A stretch of DNA of 64,000 bases from Actinomycetospora soli (GCF_021026295.1 NZ_JAJNDA010000003.1:62001-126000); one strand, 5' to 3'; counted from the stretch's first letter, positions 1 to 8,802 are shown. Notes: generated by a model from the letters alone, not told the origin. Made by a program: numbers and translations.

Positions 1-1
1 G

Positions 2-1030
2 CTCGGCCGCCCGGTGTCGATCGACCCCGACCCGACCACCGTCGTCGCCCGCGGCGCCACCTGGGCCGCCGCGGCCGCCTCCGGCGTCGTCCGCCCGCCC
101 TCCGGCGCCTTCCCGGCCGTCTCCGGTTCCTTCCCCGCCGTGTCGGGCCCCTTCCCGACGCCGGGTCGTGCCCCGATCTCCGGTCCCTTCGAGCGTCCCG
201 AGCCGCGCACCGAGTTCGTCGGTCCGGCCGCGGCCCTGCTCGCCCACGCCGAGGCGGACCCCCGCACCGAGTTCGTCGGCCCGGCCGCGGCGCTCCGTTC
301 CTTCGGCGACGACCCCGTGACCCGCCCCGTGCGCCTGCGCCCGCAGGTCGACGACGAGCCGGTCACCGACACGCTCGGCTCCGGCCTCCCGAGCCGCACC
401 CCGATGCCGACGAGCGCGCTGCCGCCCGCCGCGGTCGCCGCCCCGGCGCCGTGGCCCGGCCCGCTCGCGCCGCCGAGCAAGCCCGACACCCGCAAGCGCC
501 GCCTCGCCATCGGCGCCGGCGCGGCCGGGGTGCTGGTCGTCGCAGGTGTCGTGGCGGTGGCGGTCCCGATGGTCAAGAACACCAATGGCGAGGCCAGCAT
601 CGCCGCCACGCCGGCCCCCTCTGCCCCGGCCGCACCGGCCGCCGCCCCTGCCGTCGGCGACGCCGGCACCCTCCCGCCGAACACCCTCGGCGGTGGTGAG
701 CACGCGCGCGGTGCCACGCCCGTAGCCGCCTCGAAGAGCCGCGCTGCTGCGACTCCGGCGGTACCCGCCGCGGTGAAGCCCGTGGCACCCGTCGCGCCCG
801 CCGTCGTGCCGCCGCCCGCGGCCGCCCCGGCACCGGCGCCAGCTCCCGCACCGGTGGTGAACAACCCGCCCCCCGCTCCGGTTCCGTCACAGACCCAGCG
901 GGACGATCCGCCGCCGCAGCCGAAGCCCGACCCTGCTCCCCAGCCCAAGCCGTCGCCTCAGCCCTCGCCGACGCCGGGGAGCTCGACCGCCAATGCTCCG
1001 GCTGCGGGTGAGAAGACGGCGCAGGCGTGA
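2..1030 (+). CDS. Hsp70-family protein, C-terminal part (5' end outside window)
   Basis: The reading frame is open from the left edge. Its first residues (LGRPVSIDPDPTTVVARGA) match the end of an Hsp70/actin-type ATPase domain, where a DP..xVAxGAA motif closes the nucleotide site. A GTG at 14 is therefore probably internal. What follows is not a substrate-binding domain. It is a low-complexity linker with two copies of RTEFVGPAAAL, one membrane segment near residues 162-188 (counted from 14), and a long Pro/Ala-rich tail that should lie outside the membrane. The stop overlaps the next start (GTGA at 1027), so the two genes are translationally coupled. I infer a membrane-anchored Hsp70-like protein of unknown client. 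In some actinobacteria such genes sit beside dynamin-like genes, which cannot be checked here. Confidence 0.75.
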   Translation, partial: LGRPVSIDPDPTTVVARGATWAAAAASGVVRPPSGAFPAVSGSFPAVSGPFPTPGRAPISGPFERPEPRTEFVGPAAALLAHAEADPRTEFVGPAAALRSFGDDPVTRPVRLRPQVDDEPVTDTLGSGLPSRTPMPTSALPPAAVAAPAPWPGPLAPPSKPDTRKRRLAIGAGAAGVLVVAGVVAVAVPMVKNTNGEASIAATPAPSAPAAPAAAPAVGDAGTLPPNTLGGGEHARGATPVAASKSRAAATPAVPAAVKPVAPVAPAVVPPPAAAPAPAPAPAPVVNNPPPAPVPSQTQRDDPPPQPKPDPAPQPKPSPQPSPTPGSSTANAPAAGEKTAQA

Positions 1031-2574
1031 GCGCCCCCGAGCTCGAGCGCCCGATGACCACGGATCTCGTCGTCCTCGCGGAGCAGGCCGCCCTGACCGG
1101 CGAGCTCGTCGAGGCCGCCCGGTGCGCCGACGAGGTGCTGGCCACCGACGCGCCCGAACGCGACCTCGTCCGCGCCGCGCGCGTGCTCGCCGCGGTACAC
1201 GCCCACCGCGGGATGCTGACCGACGCCGCGGAGCTCCACGCCTGGGTCGCCGCCGTCGCCCCGGCCGGCGCCTCCCCCGCCGCCGCCGTCGCTCTCGTCG
1301 GCACCGGCCGCGAGCTCCCCGACTCCCCCGCCGACCTACGCCGTCCCGCGCCTCCGACCCTCCGGACCGGGGCCGACGGCCTCGTCGGGAAGGCGATCCG
1401 CGCGAGCGTGCGGCCCGGCGGGTCGGCGTCGGCGCTGTCCGAGCTGACCCGGGCCGCCGCCATGCTCGAGTGCTGCGCCACCCCGGTGCTGCACGACGAC
1501 TCCCCGGCCGCCCTCGGCGCCCTGGTCGCCCTGCACCGCGGGGAGCCCGACCTCGCCCGGACCCTCGTCGACCGCGCGATCGCCACCGACCTCGGTGGCG
1601 CGCCCTACCGCCGCCGGCACCTGCTGCTGCGCGCGTGGGCGGACATGGCGGGCGGCGACCTGCTCGCGGCCCGTGCCGGGCTCGACGCCGCGAACGCCCG
1701 CCCGGAGCCGGTGCACGCGCGGGACGAGCTGGTGGCGGTGGCGCTGGAGGCCGGCCTGGTCCGGCGCGCCGGCGACACCCGCGGCCTGCTCGCCGTGTGG
1801 TCCCGCGCGCGCGAGGCGGTGCTGCGGCACGCCGTCGACCTGTGGTCGCTCCTCCCGATCGGCGAGCTCGCCGTCGTGGCCGGACGCCTGGGCCAGCTGG
1901 GGTGGCTCGCCCCGCACCTGCAGGCCGGCGACGAGCTGCTCGCCGCTCTCGGCGAGCCGGTGCTCTGGGCCGCGCCGTGGCACTGGTGCGCCTTCCTCGC
2001 CGCCGTCGCCGCCGACTCCCCGCCCGCCGCCCAGCGCCACGCCGCCCACCTCGCCGAGGGCGCCGCGGACGTGGCGGCGCAGGCCGGCTCGCTCGCCGTG
2101 GTCCTGTCCCGTGCGGCCCGCACCTGGCTGCACGTGCTGGCCGGGGACGTCGACGCCGACGAGGTCACGGCCGTCGCGGGCTCGCTGTCCGAGGCCGGCA
2201 TGGCCTACGACGGGGCGCGCCTCGCGAAGGAGGCCGCGGTGCGCACCAGCGACAAGCGGGTCCTCGCCGCCATGCTGAACCTCGCCCGGGGCCTGCTCGC
2301 CGGGCCCACCGTGCTGCCCAGCGCCGAGGCCGCCGCCCCGGAGCCGGACGCACCCGCCGTCGTGACCCCGTCCCCGCGGCCCGGCGTGCTCTCCGACCGG
2401 GAGCGGGAGGTCGCCGAACTGCTCCTCGACGGCCTGACCTACCGCGAGATCGGCGACCGCCTGTTCATCACGGCCAAGACCGTCGAGCACCACGTCCGCG
2501 GCATGCGCCAGCGCCTGGGCTCGGAGTCCCGCACCGACCTGTTCGCCGACCTCCGGGCGTCCCTCTCCGGCTGA
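1027..2574 (+). CDS. LuxR-family transcriptional regulator
   Basis: This 515-residue protein has an Ala/Leu-rich helical body resembling TPR-like or MalT-like effector regions and ends in a clear LuxR/GerE helix-turn-helix from about residue 450 (LSDREREVAELLLDGLTYRE, then TAKTVEHHVRGMRQRLG). No Walker A motif is visible, so it is not a complete LAL/STAND ATPase. The GTG start lies inside the stop region of the upstream Hsp70-like gene (GTGA), which indicates one operon and coupled translation. It probably senses a signal linked to the membrane Hsp70-like protein and binds DNA through the C-terminal domain. The target genes are unknown. Confidence 0.88.
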   Translation: MSAPELERPMTTDLVVLAEQAALTGELVEAARCADEVLATDAPERDLVRAARVLAAVHAHRGMLTDAAELHAWVAAVAPAGASPAAAVALVGTGRELPDSPADLRRPAPPTLRTGADGLVGKAIRASVRPGGSASALSELTRAAAMLECCATPVLHDDSPAALGALVALHRGEPDLARTLVDRAIATDLGGAPYRRRHLLLRAWADMAGGDLLAARAGLDAANARPEPVHARDELVAVALEAGLVRRAGDTRGLLAVWSRAREAVLRHAVDLWSLLPIGELAVVAGRLGQLGWLAPHLQAGDELLAALGEPVLWAAPWHWCAFLAAVAADSPPAAQRHAAHLAEGAADVAAQAGSLAVVLSRAARTWLHVLAGDVDADEVTAVAGSLSEAGMAYDGARLAKEAAVRTSDKRVLAAMLNLARGLLAGPTVLPSAEAAAPEPDAPAVVTPSPRPGVLSDREREVAELLLDGLTYREIGDRLFITAKTVEHHVRGMRQRLGSESRTDLFADLRASLSG

Positions 2575-2649
2575 CCCGCTCGACACGCCGTCTCCTGCTG
2601 TTCCCGAACTCGATGGAACCGTTCGCGGTCCGGGTCAGTCCGAGCCCAT

Positions 2650-3540
2650 GTGAAGGCCGACCAGTTCATCGCGTCCCGTCACGGCGTCATCACCCGCTCC
2701 CAGGCAAAGCAGTGCGGGATGAGCGACGACCAGATCGCCAGGAAGATCGCGAGCGGCGAGTGGATCCGGCGCGCACCCGGTGTCTACTTCGTGACGGCCT
2801 GGCCCTGGACGGCCGAGGTGCGGGTACGGATTGCGGCGGAGTGGATCCGCCCCGTCGGGGCGCTGATCGGGATTTCCGCCGCCTGGTGGCTGGGCCTCGG
2901 CGTGGTCAACCCGCACCCGATCGTCGTCGCACTGCCGCCGGGGGACTCCCGCCGCGCTCCGAAGGGGCTGTCGGTGGTGCACCGGGACCTGCGGGGCGAC
3001 CGGCTGCTGCACCGGGATCTCTGGGTGACGACGAAGGCGTTGACGGTGCTCGACGCCGCCGTGGCCCTCGGTCGTGGTGGGCAGGCCTTCCTCGACCGTG
3101 TGCTCCAGCAGAAGGTGGTGTCCCTCGACGAGCTCCGGGCGACGCAGTCGCGTCACCTCGGCCGACGAGGGTCGCGGGCCGCCCACGAGCTCCTGGTCCA
3201 GGCCGCGGACCGTGCGGCGTCGAAGGCCGAGCGCCTGGTGATCGCCCTCCTCAAGGACGCCGGCATCACCGGGTGGGCGGTGAACCTGGCAGTCACGCTC
3301 TCGGACGGGCGCGAGGCGATCATCGACATCGCGTTCGTCGGCGCGAAGTTCGCCCTCGAGATCGACGGTTGGGCGTTCCACTCCGACCCGGAGCGCTTCA
3401 TCGACCGTCGAGCACGCACCCGGGCGCTGGTCGCCGACGGGTGGGTCGTCGCCGAGGTCGCCTGGCGGGACCTCGTGCAGCGCCCGCAGAAGGTGGTCAA
3501 CGAGATCCGCCGGACGCTCGCACTCCGCGGCACGCCCTGA
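2650..3540 (+). CDS. AbiEi-type antitoxin domain plus DUF559 nuclease-like protein
   Basis: The N-terminal third resembles the winged-helix domain annotated as type IV toxin-antitoxin AbiEi antitoxin (HGVITRSQAKQCGMSDDQI, then IRRAPGVYFV). The C-terminal part has a DUF559 (Vsr/PD-(D/E)XK-like) signature: IDIAFVGAKFALEIDGWAFH, with Asp226, Glu237 and Asp239 as likely metal ligands. At 296 residues it matches the family of stand-alone actinobacterial proteins of this type. No AbiEii nucleotidyltransferase gene is next to it, so a working toxin-antitoxin pair is not supported. The GTG start at 2650 has only a weak ribosome site. The gene is convergent with the peptidase gene, with a large inverted repeat between them. 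Confidence 0.75.
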   Translation: MKADQFIASRHGVITRSQAKQCGMSDDQIARKIASGEWIRRAPGVYFVTAWPWTAEVRVRIAAEWIRPVGALIGISAAWWLGLGVVNPHPIVVALPPGDSRRAPKGLSVVHRDLRGDRLLHRDLWVTTKALTVLDAAVALGRGGQAFLDRVLQQKVVSLDELRATQSRHLGRRGSRAAHELLVQAADRAASKAERLVIALLKDAGITGWAVNLAVTLSDGREAIIDIAFVGAKFALEIDGWAFHSDPERFIDRRARTRALVADGWVVAEVAWRDLVQRPQKVVNEIRRTLALRGTP

Positions 3541-3547
3541 CCCGGAC

Positions 3548-3614
3548 CAAGATCATCGGAACGTGGAGGATCTGGACGCCACGCGTACGAATCCTCCACG
3601 TTCCGATGATCTTG
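3548..3614. repeat. Perfect 24-bp inverted repeat with 19-nt loop
   Basis: Positions 3548-3571 and 3591-3614 are exact reverse complements over 24 bases, flanking a 19-base loop. The arms are notably AT-richer than the surroundings. The element lies between two convergent genes, so it could act as a bidirectional terminator, but a plain terminator rarely has so long a perfect stem and so large a loop. It is followed (about 3620-3690) by short imperfect direct repeats of GGGTGG/GGCCGAC type. A mobile palindromic repeat family is an alternative. Confidence 0.9.
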
Positions 3615-3718
3615 ATCGGGTGGGTGACCGAAGGCTGGGTGGGTGGCCGACGACCGGGCGGATGGCCGACGGCCGGGTGGCGCGCGCCAGAAACGGCCGG
3701 CGCCGCCGACCGGCCGAC

Positions 3719-5617
3719 CTACAGGTTCTCGATCTCCACCGGCGGGACGTCGACGGCGAGGTCGAACAACCGCGCGTAGAACGCCAGCTCCGCGTCCAGG
3801 GCGCGCTTGATGTTCTCGGCGGCGCGGAAGCCGTGCTGCTCCCCGGGGAAGAGCAGGTACGCCACGGGCACGCCCCGGTCCCGCAGCGCCGAGACGATCA
3901 TCTCCGACTGGTTCGGGGGCACGATCGCGTCCTCCTCGCCCTGGAGCACGATCAGCGGCGTCGAGAACTCGGCGACGTGCGTGAGCGGTGAGCGCTCCAC
4001 GTACACGTCGCGGGCCTCCGGGTACGGGCCGACCAGCCCGTCGAGGTAGCGCGACTCGAACTTGTGCGTGTCCCGGGCGAGCGCCTCGAGGTCGGCGACC
4101 CCGAAGTGGTCGGCTCCCGCGGCGAACGGGGTGTCCGGACGCGCCAGGGCCGCCAGCACCGTGAACCCGCCCGCCGAGCCGCCGCGGATCGCCAGGCGGG
4201 CGGGGTCGACCCGGCCCGACGAGGCGAGCGCCCGGGCCGCCGCGAGACAGTCGGCGACGTCGACCAGCCCCCAGGCGCCCTTCAGCTGCTCGCGGTAGGC
4301 GCGCCCGTAGCCGGTCGACCCGCCGTAGTTCACGTCGACCACGCCGAACCCGTGGCTCGTCCAGTACTGCAGGCCGACGGCGAGCACCGGGGACGCGGCG
4401 CCGGTCGGGCCGCCGTGGATGACGACGAGCAGCGGCGGCGGCCCGGAGACCGGTCCCGACGGCGGGTAGTACAGCGCGTGCGCGTCCCGCGCGCCGCCGT
4501 CGGGCGCCACCGACACGAACGTCAGCGGCTCGGGCACCGAGATCGTCGCCGGGTCGAGCCCGAGGTCGCGGGGCGGGCGGAGCGTGGTCACGGCACCGGC
4601 CACCGAGACGCGGTGCACGCCGGGTTCGGCCACCGGGCTCCCCGCGATGCACACCACCCCGTCGCCGTCCGCGCGCACGGAGCGGACCGCGCTGAAGCCG
4701 GTGTCCAGCTCGGTCAGCTCGCCGTCCGGGGAGCGCACCACGAGCGCGTCGAACCCGTCGGAGGACCGCGCGAACACCACCGACCCGTCGTCGAGCACGG
4801 CGTAGCGCGATCCGCCGAGCTGCCAGCCGGGCTCGCCGATCTCCGCCTCGAGCTCCACCAGCGGCTCGACGTGCGTGCCGTCCCAGCGGTAGAGGTTCCA
4901 CCAGCCGGTGCGGTCGGAGATGAAGGTGAGCGACCCGTCGTCGTGCCAGGCCGGTTCGGAGACCGACTCCCCCGGCCCGCCGGCGATCACCGTGTCGGCC
5001 CCGGACGACAGCGACCGCACCGTCAGCACGACGTCGTCCCAGGGCATCGACGGGTGGTCCCACGACAGCCACGCCAGCTGCCCACCGTCGCGCGACAGCC
5101 GGGGCGCGGCGACGAAGTCCGGGCCGCTGACCAGCACCTCCGGCTCCGACGGTGCGACCGCCGACAGGCGCACCACCTCGTTGACGACCTCGGTCGCGGG
5201 CGCACCCGCCGTCGGGTGGCGCTCGCGGACGCAGACCATCCAGGTCCCGTCGGCGGCCACGTCGCCGTCGGCGTAGCGGTCGCCGCGCGGCGCGGAGGGC
5301 TCCGGCGTCAGCACGGTCACCGCGCCGTCGGCCACCCGGCGCAGCCGCTGGTCGGACCAGTCGACGGTGAACACGACGCCGTCGTGGACCCACCAGGCGC
5401 CGCCGCCGTACTCGTGCACGGCGGTGCGGGCGTTGGAGCCCTCGGGCAGGAGGTCCCGCACCGTCCCGTCGGGCGCGCGGCGCACGAGCTGCACCCGCCC
5501 GCCGTCCGACGCGCGGCCCTCGCCCCAGACGACGCCGTCGCGGTCGGGCACCACCGCGTCGAGGCGGACGGCGGCGGTCACGACGAGGTCCGAGGTCACC
5601 GGGATCACGCCGTGCAC
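3719..5617 (-). CDS. S9-family prolyl oligopeptidase-like serine peptidase
   Basis: This 632-residue cytoplasmic enzyme has an N-terminal beta-propeller (about 20-370) with repeated blade-like segments and a C-terminal alpha/beta-hydrolase domain. The catalytic residues are visible: Ser481 in GGSAGG, Asp563 in LQGEEDAIVPP and His595 in GEQHGF. The oxyanion-side HGGP motif lies near residue 400. Members cleave short peptides after proline or act as acylaminoacyl peptidases, and the substrate cannot be told from sequence. Length is typical of the DPP-IV/acylaminoacyl branch. The GTG at 5617 is taken as start, with in-frame GTGs a few codons later as alternatives. It is monocistronic and divergent from a tiny ORF. 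Confidence 0.92.
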   Translation of the reverse strand: MHGVIPVTSDLVVTAAVRLDAVVPDRDGVVWGEGRASDGGRVQLVRRAPDGTVRDLLPEGSNARTAVHEYGGGAWWVHDGVVFTVDWSDQRLRRVADGAVTVLTPEPSAPRGDRYADGDVAADGTWMVCVRERHPTAGAPATEVVNEVVRLSAVAPSEPEVLVSGPDFVAAPRLSRDGGQLAWLSWDHPSMPWDDVVLTVRSLSSGADTVIAGGPGESVSEPAWHDDGSLTFISDRTGWWNLYRWDGTHVEPLVELEAEIGEPGWQLGGSRYAVLDDGSVVFARSSDGFDALVVRSPDGELTELDTGFSAVRSVRADGDGVVCIAGSPVAEPGVHRVSVAGAVTTLRPPRDLGLDPATISVPEPLTFVSVAPDGGARDAHALYYPPSGPVSGPPPLLVVIHGGPTGAASPVLAVGLQYWTSHGFGVVDVNYGGSTGYGRAYREQLKGAWGLVDVADCLAAARALASSGRVDPARLAIRGGSAGGFTVLAALARPDTPFAAGADHFGVADLEALARDTHKFESRYLDGLVGPYPEARDVYVERSPLTHVAEFSTPLIVLQGEEDAIVPPNQSEMIVSALRDRGVPVAYLLFPGEQHGFRAAENIKRALDAELAFYARLFDLAVDVPPVEIENL

Positions 5618-5743
5618 GGTAGACCGCGGTGCGTCTCGGGATCGGTCAGGTGCAGACCACTGGACGAAAGACGATTACCGTGCCTGGACACCGGGTACGC
5701 GGGAAACGAACTGGGCGTACGCCGAGCGCGTAGGGGGAACCGG

Positions 5744-5866
5744 ATGAGCCTGCTCCTGGGAAACCTGCGCGAACTCATCGGCGACCTCTGGCACGACGGC
5801 GAGGACCTCGAGCCCGAGCCCGTCGACGTCGTCGACGACGACTACGTGGTCGCCCCGCGGGAGTAG
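5744..5866 (+). CDS. Small acidic protein, 40 residues
   Basis: A 40-codon ORF starts with ATG at 5744, preceded by AGGGGGAA at ribosome-binding distance. The product begins with a short amphipathic helix (MSLLLGNLRELIGDLWHDG) and ends in a very acidic tail (EDLEPEPVDVVDDDYVV). Its last 25 bases overlap the 3' end of the convergent GGDEF-EAL gene. I do not recognise a family. The good ribosome site and biased composition favour a real peptide, but this is uncertain. Confidence 0.45.
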   Translation: MSLLLGNLRELIGDLWHDGEDLEPEPVDVVDDDYVVAPRE

Positions 5867-7749
5867 TCACCCGCCCGACGCAGCAGTGCCGCGCGCACCG
5901 CGTCGGCCGGCTGCGGCCGCGAGAACAGGTACCCCTGCGCGACGCGGCAGCCCAGCTCGACGAGCGTCGCGGCCGCCTCCTCGCTCTCCACGCCCTCGGC
6001 GATGAGGTCGAGCCCGAACGACTCGGCGAGCTTGATGATCGAGCGGACGATGGCGTGGTCGTCGGGGTTGTGCCCGAGGTCCTGGACGAAGCCGCGGTCG
6101 ATCTTCAGCGTGTTCACCGGGAACGCCTTGAGCTGGGCGAGCGAGCTGTAGCCGGTCCCGAAGTCGTCGATCGCGATCGCGACGCCCATGGCCCGCAGCC
6201 CGTGCAGCGTCCGCCGCGCCGCGACGTCGTCGCTGACCACGGCGTGCTCGGTGACCTCCAGGATGAGGTGGCGGCCGTCGAGGCCGTTGCGGTCGAGCAC
6301 CGCCGCCACCGTCGCCACGAAGTCCATCGCGATCAGCTGCACCGGCGAGATGTTCACCGACACGGCGAACCCGTCCAGGGCCCCGGCCGGGAGCTCCGCG
6401 CGCCACGCGGAAAACTGCCGGCACGCCTCGCCGAGCACCCAGTCCCCCAGCTCCCCGGCCAGGTTGGTGGCCTCCGCGACCCCGACGAACAGCTCCGGGG
6501 CCACCGGCCCGAGGGTCGGGTGGTTCCAGCGCACGAGGGTCTCCACGCCGACCGGCACGCGTGTGCGCAGGTCGACGATCGGCTGGTAGGCCACGGTCAG
6601 CGAGCCGTCGCGGATCGCCGTCAGGAGGTTCATCTCCACCGCCACGCGCACCTGCTCGCGCTTCTCCATCTCGGCGGTGAACACCACGACGTTGTTGCCG
6701 CCCCGGCTCTTGGCCACCAGCACGGCCTGGTCGGCCGAGCGCAGCCACTGCGCGAGCGACACGACCGCGGGCTCCATCACGGCGATGCCGACGCTCACCG
6801 TGCGCCCGAGCGACTGCCCGCCGAGCTGGATCGGCTGCGAGATCGCCCGCTGCACGCGCTCGGCGAGGGCGACGGCCCGGTCCTCGTCGCACGGGCCGTC
6901 GACCGACACGACGAGTTCGTCACCCCCGAGCCGCGCGACGACGTCGACCGGGTCGACCGCGTCGCGCAGCCGCGCGGCGATCTCGACGATGAACCGGTCC
7001 CCCGCCTCGTGGCCGAGGAAGTCGTTCATCGCCTTGAGCCGGTCGACGTCGAGGAACAACAGCGCGCGGGTGCCGGGCTCGGCCGCCGCGAGCACGCCCT
7101 TGAGGTGGTCCATGAGCGCGCGCCGGTTCGGCAGCCCGGTGAGCTCGTCGTGGTGGGCGATGTGGCGCAGCCGGTCCTCGGCGGCCATCCGGCCCTGCAT
7201 CTGCGCGATGAGCAGCGCGATCGTCGAGAGCGCCTGCAGCTCCTCGGCGGTCCAGCCGCGGTCGCTGTACTGGAGGAAGCCGAGGATGCCGGTGGTCTTC
7301 CCCGCCTCGCGCAGCGGGACGACGGCCAGCGAGGTCGGTGGCGCCCCCGCCCCCTCCCGCACCCGCTCCTGGTACTCCACGGCGTCCGACGGCCGGACGA
7401 TCATGATCTTCGAGAGGTGCTCGGCGGCGGCGAACACCGGGTCGGCGTCCGCGAACGGGACGACGCCGAGCGGGTCTGGGTCGGGCACGTGCTCGCGCGG
7501 CGGCCACTCCGCGATCAGCACGGTGGCGCGGCGGCGTTCGTCGTGGAACCGCACGAAGCTCTGGTCGACGCCGAGGTGCCGGACCATCATCGCCAGCACG
7601 GCCTCGGCCGCGTCGTGCAGCCCCGCCGAGTCGACCCCCATCAGGGTCGTCGCGACCGCCGTGACCAACGCGTCCAGCGTCGGCTCGGGGTCGGGATCCG
7701 GCTGCTCCACGTACAGAGCGTAACGAATGCTCGGCCATTCAGGCACCAC
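5842..7749 (-). CDS. GAF-GGDEF-EAL cyclic-di-GMP turnover protein
   Basis: The protein is 635 residues from the GTG at 7749, chosen because GGGGGAG lies about 7 bases upstream. Domain order is a GAF-like sensor (about 25-180), GGDEF (about 195-340, motif RLGGDELVV at 275-279) and EAL (about 370-625, with ETLVRW replacing EALxRW, DDFGTGYSSL near 528 and EGVE near 585). No RxxD inhibitory site precedes GGDEL. It should make and/or degrade cyclic di-GMP. GGDEL and ETL are conservative variants, so activity of both halves is plausible but unproven. No membrane segment is seen. The reading frame stays open upstream into an amidase remnant, so a longer automatic call would be a false fusion. Confidence 0.9.
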   Translation of the reverse strand: MVPEWPSIRYALYVEQPDPDPEPTLDALVTAVATTLMGVDSAGLHDAAEAVLAMMVRHLGVDQSFVRFHDERRRATVLIAEWPPREHVPDPDPLGVVPFADADPVFAAAEHLSKIMIVRPSDAVEYQERVREGAGAPPTSLAVVPLREAGKTTGILGFLQYSDRGWTAEELQALSTIALLIAQMQGRMAAEDRLRHIAHHDELTGLPNRRALMDHLKGVLAAAEPGTRALLFLDVDRLKAMNDFLGHEAGDRFIVEIAARLRDAVDPVDVVARLGGDELVVSVDGPCDEDRAVALAERVQRAISQPIQLGGQSLGRTVSVGIAVMEPAVVSLAQWLRSADQAVLVAKSRGGNNVVVFTAEMEKREQVRVAVEMNLLTAIRDGSLTVAYQPIVDLRTRVPVGVETLVRWNHPTLGPVAPELFVGVAEATNLAGELGDWVLGEACRQFSAWRAELPAGALDGFAVSVNISPVQLIAMDFVATVAAVLDRNGLDGRHLILEVTEHAVVSDDVAARRTLHGLRAMGVAIAIDDFGTGYSSLAQLKAFPVNTLKIDRGFVQDLGHNPDDHAIVRSIIKLAESFGLDLIAEGVESEEAAATLVELGCRVAQGYLFSRPQPADAVRAALLRRAGDYSRGATT

Positions 7750-7767
7750 GCCGTCGCTCCCCCCGAG

Positions 7768-8235
7768 CTCCGCGACCCCACCGTCCGGGTAGGTCAGCCT
7801 AGGCCGTCGGCACCTCCTGACCCAGCCCCGCGCGGCCGCCTCCAGCTCGAACGCGAGCTCCAGGAGGGTCGGCTCGTCGCCCCGCCGACCCGCCAGCTGC
7901 ACGCCCACGGGCAGCGTCCCGTCCCACCCGGCGGGCACGGCGACCGCCGGGGCGCCCGCGACGTTCTGCAGCGGGGTGAACCCGACGTCACGGACCAGGC
8001 GCTGCGCCAGCTCGTCGAAGGGCACGGCCGGGTGCAGCCACCCGAGGCGCGGCGTGCGGTGCGCGAGCAGCACGTCGTGGTGCGTGAACTCCTCCGCGTA
8101 GGCCAGGGCCCGGAGCCGCCGGAGGAACGCGGGGCGACGCGGACCCGCCGTCGCGAAGTGACGGGCGAGGCCGCGCGTGAGCGGGTCGAGGCGGGACCGG
8201 TCGAAGCTCGGCCCGAACGCCGCGCGCCCGTCGGG
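7768..8235 (-). pseudogene. Amidase C-terminal remnant
   Basis: Read on the minus strand, this stretch encodes about 150 residues typical of the end of amidase-signature (GatA-like) enzymes: RSRLDPLTRGLARH, a VLLAHRTPRLGW stretch, FTPLQNVAGAPAVAVP and LPVGVQLAGRRGDEPTLLEL. The N-terminal region with the Ser-Ser-Lys triad is missing, so it cannot be an active amidase. It is in the same frame as the downstream GGDEF-EAL gene without an intervening stop, which is chance in GC-rich DNA or a residual fusion. It looks like decay or an old deletion. Confidence 0.7.
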
Positions 8236-8249
8236 TGGTCCCACCCCTC

Positions 8250-8312
8250 GTGGCAGGAAAGCGTCGTTGCTGGCGTCCAGTGACAGGAACGCCACATCGT
8301 CGCTGACGTCAC
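8250..8312. repeat. Two imperfect tandem copies of a ~30-bp element
   Basis: Positions 8250-8279 and 8280-8312 align with a 3-base gap. Both begin GTGRCAGGAA, continue through CGTYGCTG, and end GCGTCCA or ACGTCAC. The pair lies at the broken 5' edge of the amidase remnant and may mark the junction of a rearrangement, or belong to an interspersed repeat family of this genome. Confidence 0.6.
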
Positions 8313-8349
8313 GGGGGCACGGCCGCACGTCACACCCGGTCGTCGTGGC

Positions 8350-8363
8350 GTACCCCGGGGTAC
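8350..8363. promoter_or_regulatory. 14-bp perfect palindrome upstream of small ORF
   Basis: GTACCCCGGGGTAC is a perfect palindrome about 48 bases before the ATG at 8412. It is well placed for an operator, but no regulator can be assigned. Confidence 0.35.
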
Positions 8364-8411
8364 CTACGGACCATCGGGGACTCATCGACCCACGCCGTCC
8401 CGGAGGGACCC

Positions 8412-8720
8412 ATGGACCCACAGGAACGCTTCGACCGCTTCCGCTCCGCACTCGGCTTCCGCGCCGACCTCGCCGACACGTCCCCGGGGCTCGCGCTGGC
8501 CGCCCTCGACGGCGAGCCGATCGACCCGCCCGTGCAGCTGCACGTCGACGCCGCGAGCCTCACCGAGCACCTCGGCGCCCCCGCCGACGACGACCACGAG
8601 GCGGCCCGCCTGCAGTCCCTGCTCGCGCAGATCGAGGAGGCCCTCCTGGTGCGCGAGCACGGCGAGGACCACCTCGTCCTCGACGGAGCCGGACTCCGGA
8701 CGGCGAGCTCGGCACCCTGA
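8412..8720 (+). CDS. Hypothetical protein, 102 residues
   Basis: The ATG at 8412 follows a good ribosome site (GGAGGG, about 5 bases upstream). The product is a soluble, acidic, helix-rich 102-residue protein starting MDPQERFDRFRSALGF, with a helical segment (EAARLQSLLAQIEEALLV) in the second half. It has no signal peptide, membrane segment or cysteine. I do not recognise a family. It is convergent with the alcohol dehydrogenase gene, with an 82-base gap holding a small hairpin. Confidence 0.7.
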   Translation: MDPQERFDRFRSALGFRADLADTSPGLALAALDGEPIDPPVQLHVDAASLTEHLGAPADDDHEAARLQSLLAQIEEALLVREHGEDHLVLDGAGLRTASSAP

Positions 8721-8762
8721 CACCCTCCGGGTGGCGGCAGAGCCCGATCGGCGTGCTCACCC

Positions 8763-8780
8763 GGCTCTCCGTGCAGAGCC
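8763..8780. terminator. Possible bidirectional hairpin
   Basis: GGCTCT and AGAGCC pair around a 6-base loop between two convergent genes. No U-tract is present, so termination is only inferred from position. Confidence 0.3.
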
Positions 8781-8802
8781 AGTGCCGGGAAGTCCGGCTT
8801 CG

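Noticed and set aside
2650-3540. A type IV toxin-antitoxin locus
   Set aside because: Only the AbiEi-like domain protein is present. No AbiEii toxin gene is adjacent and the C-terminal part is nuclease-like.
993-3779. Open frame of 928 codons on the plus strand
   Set aside because: Shadow of the LuxR and AbiEi/DUF559 genes, with extreme Arg/Pro content and no domain.
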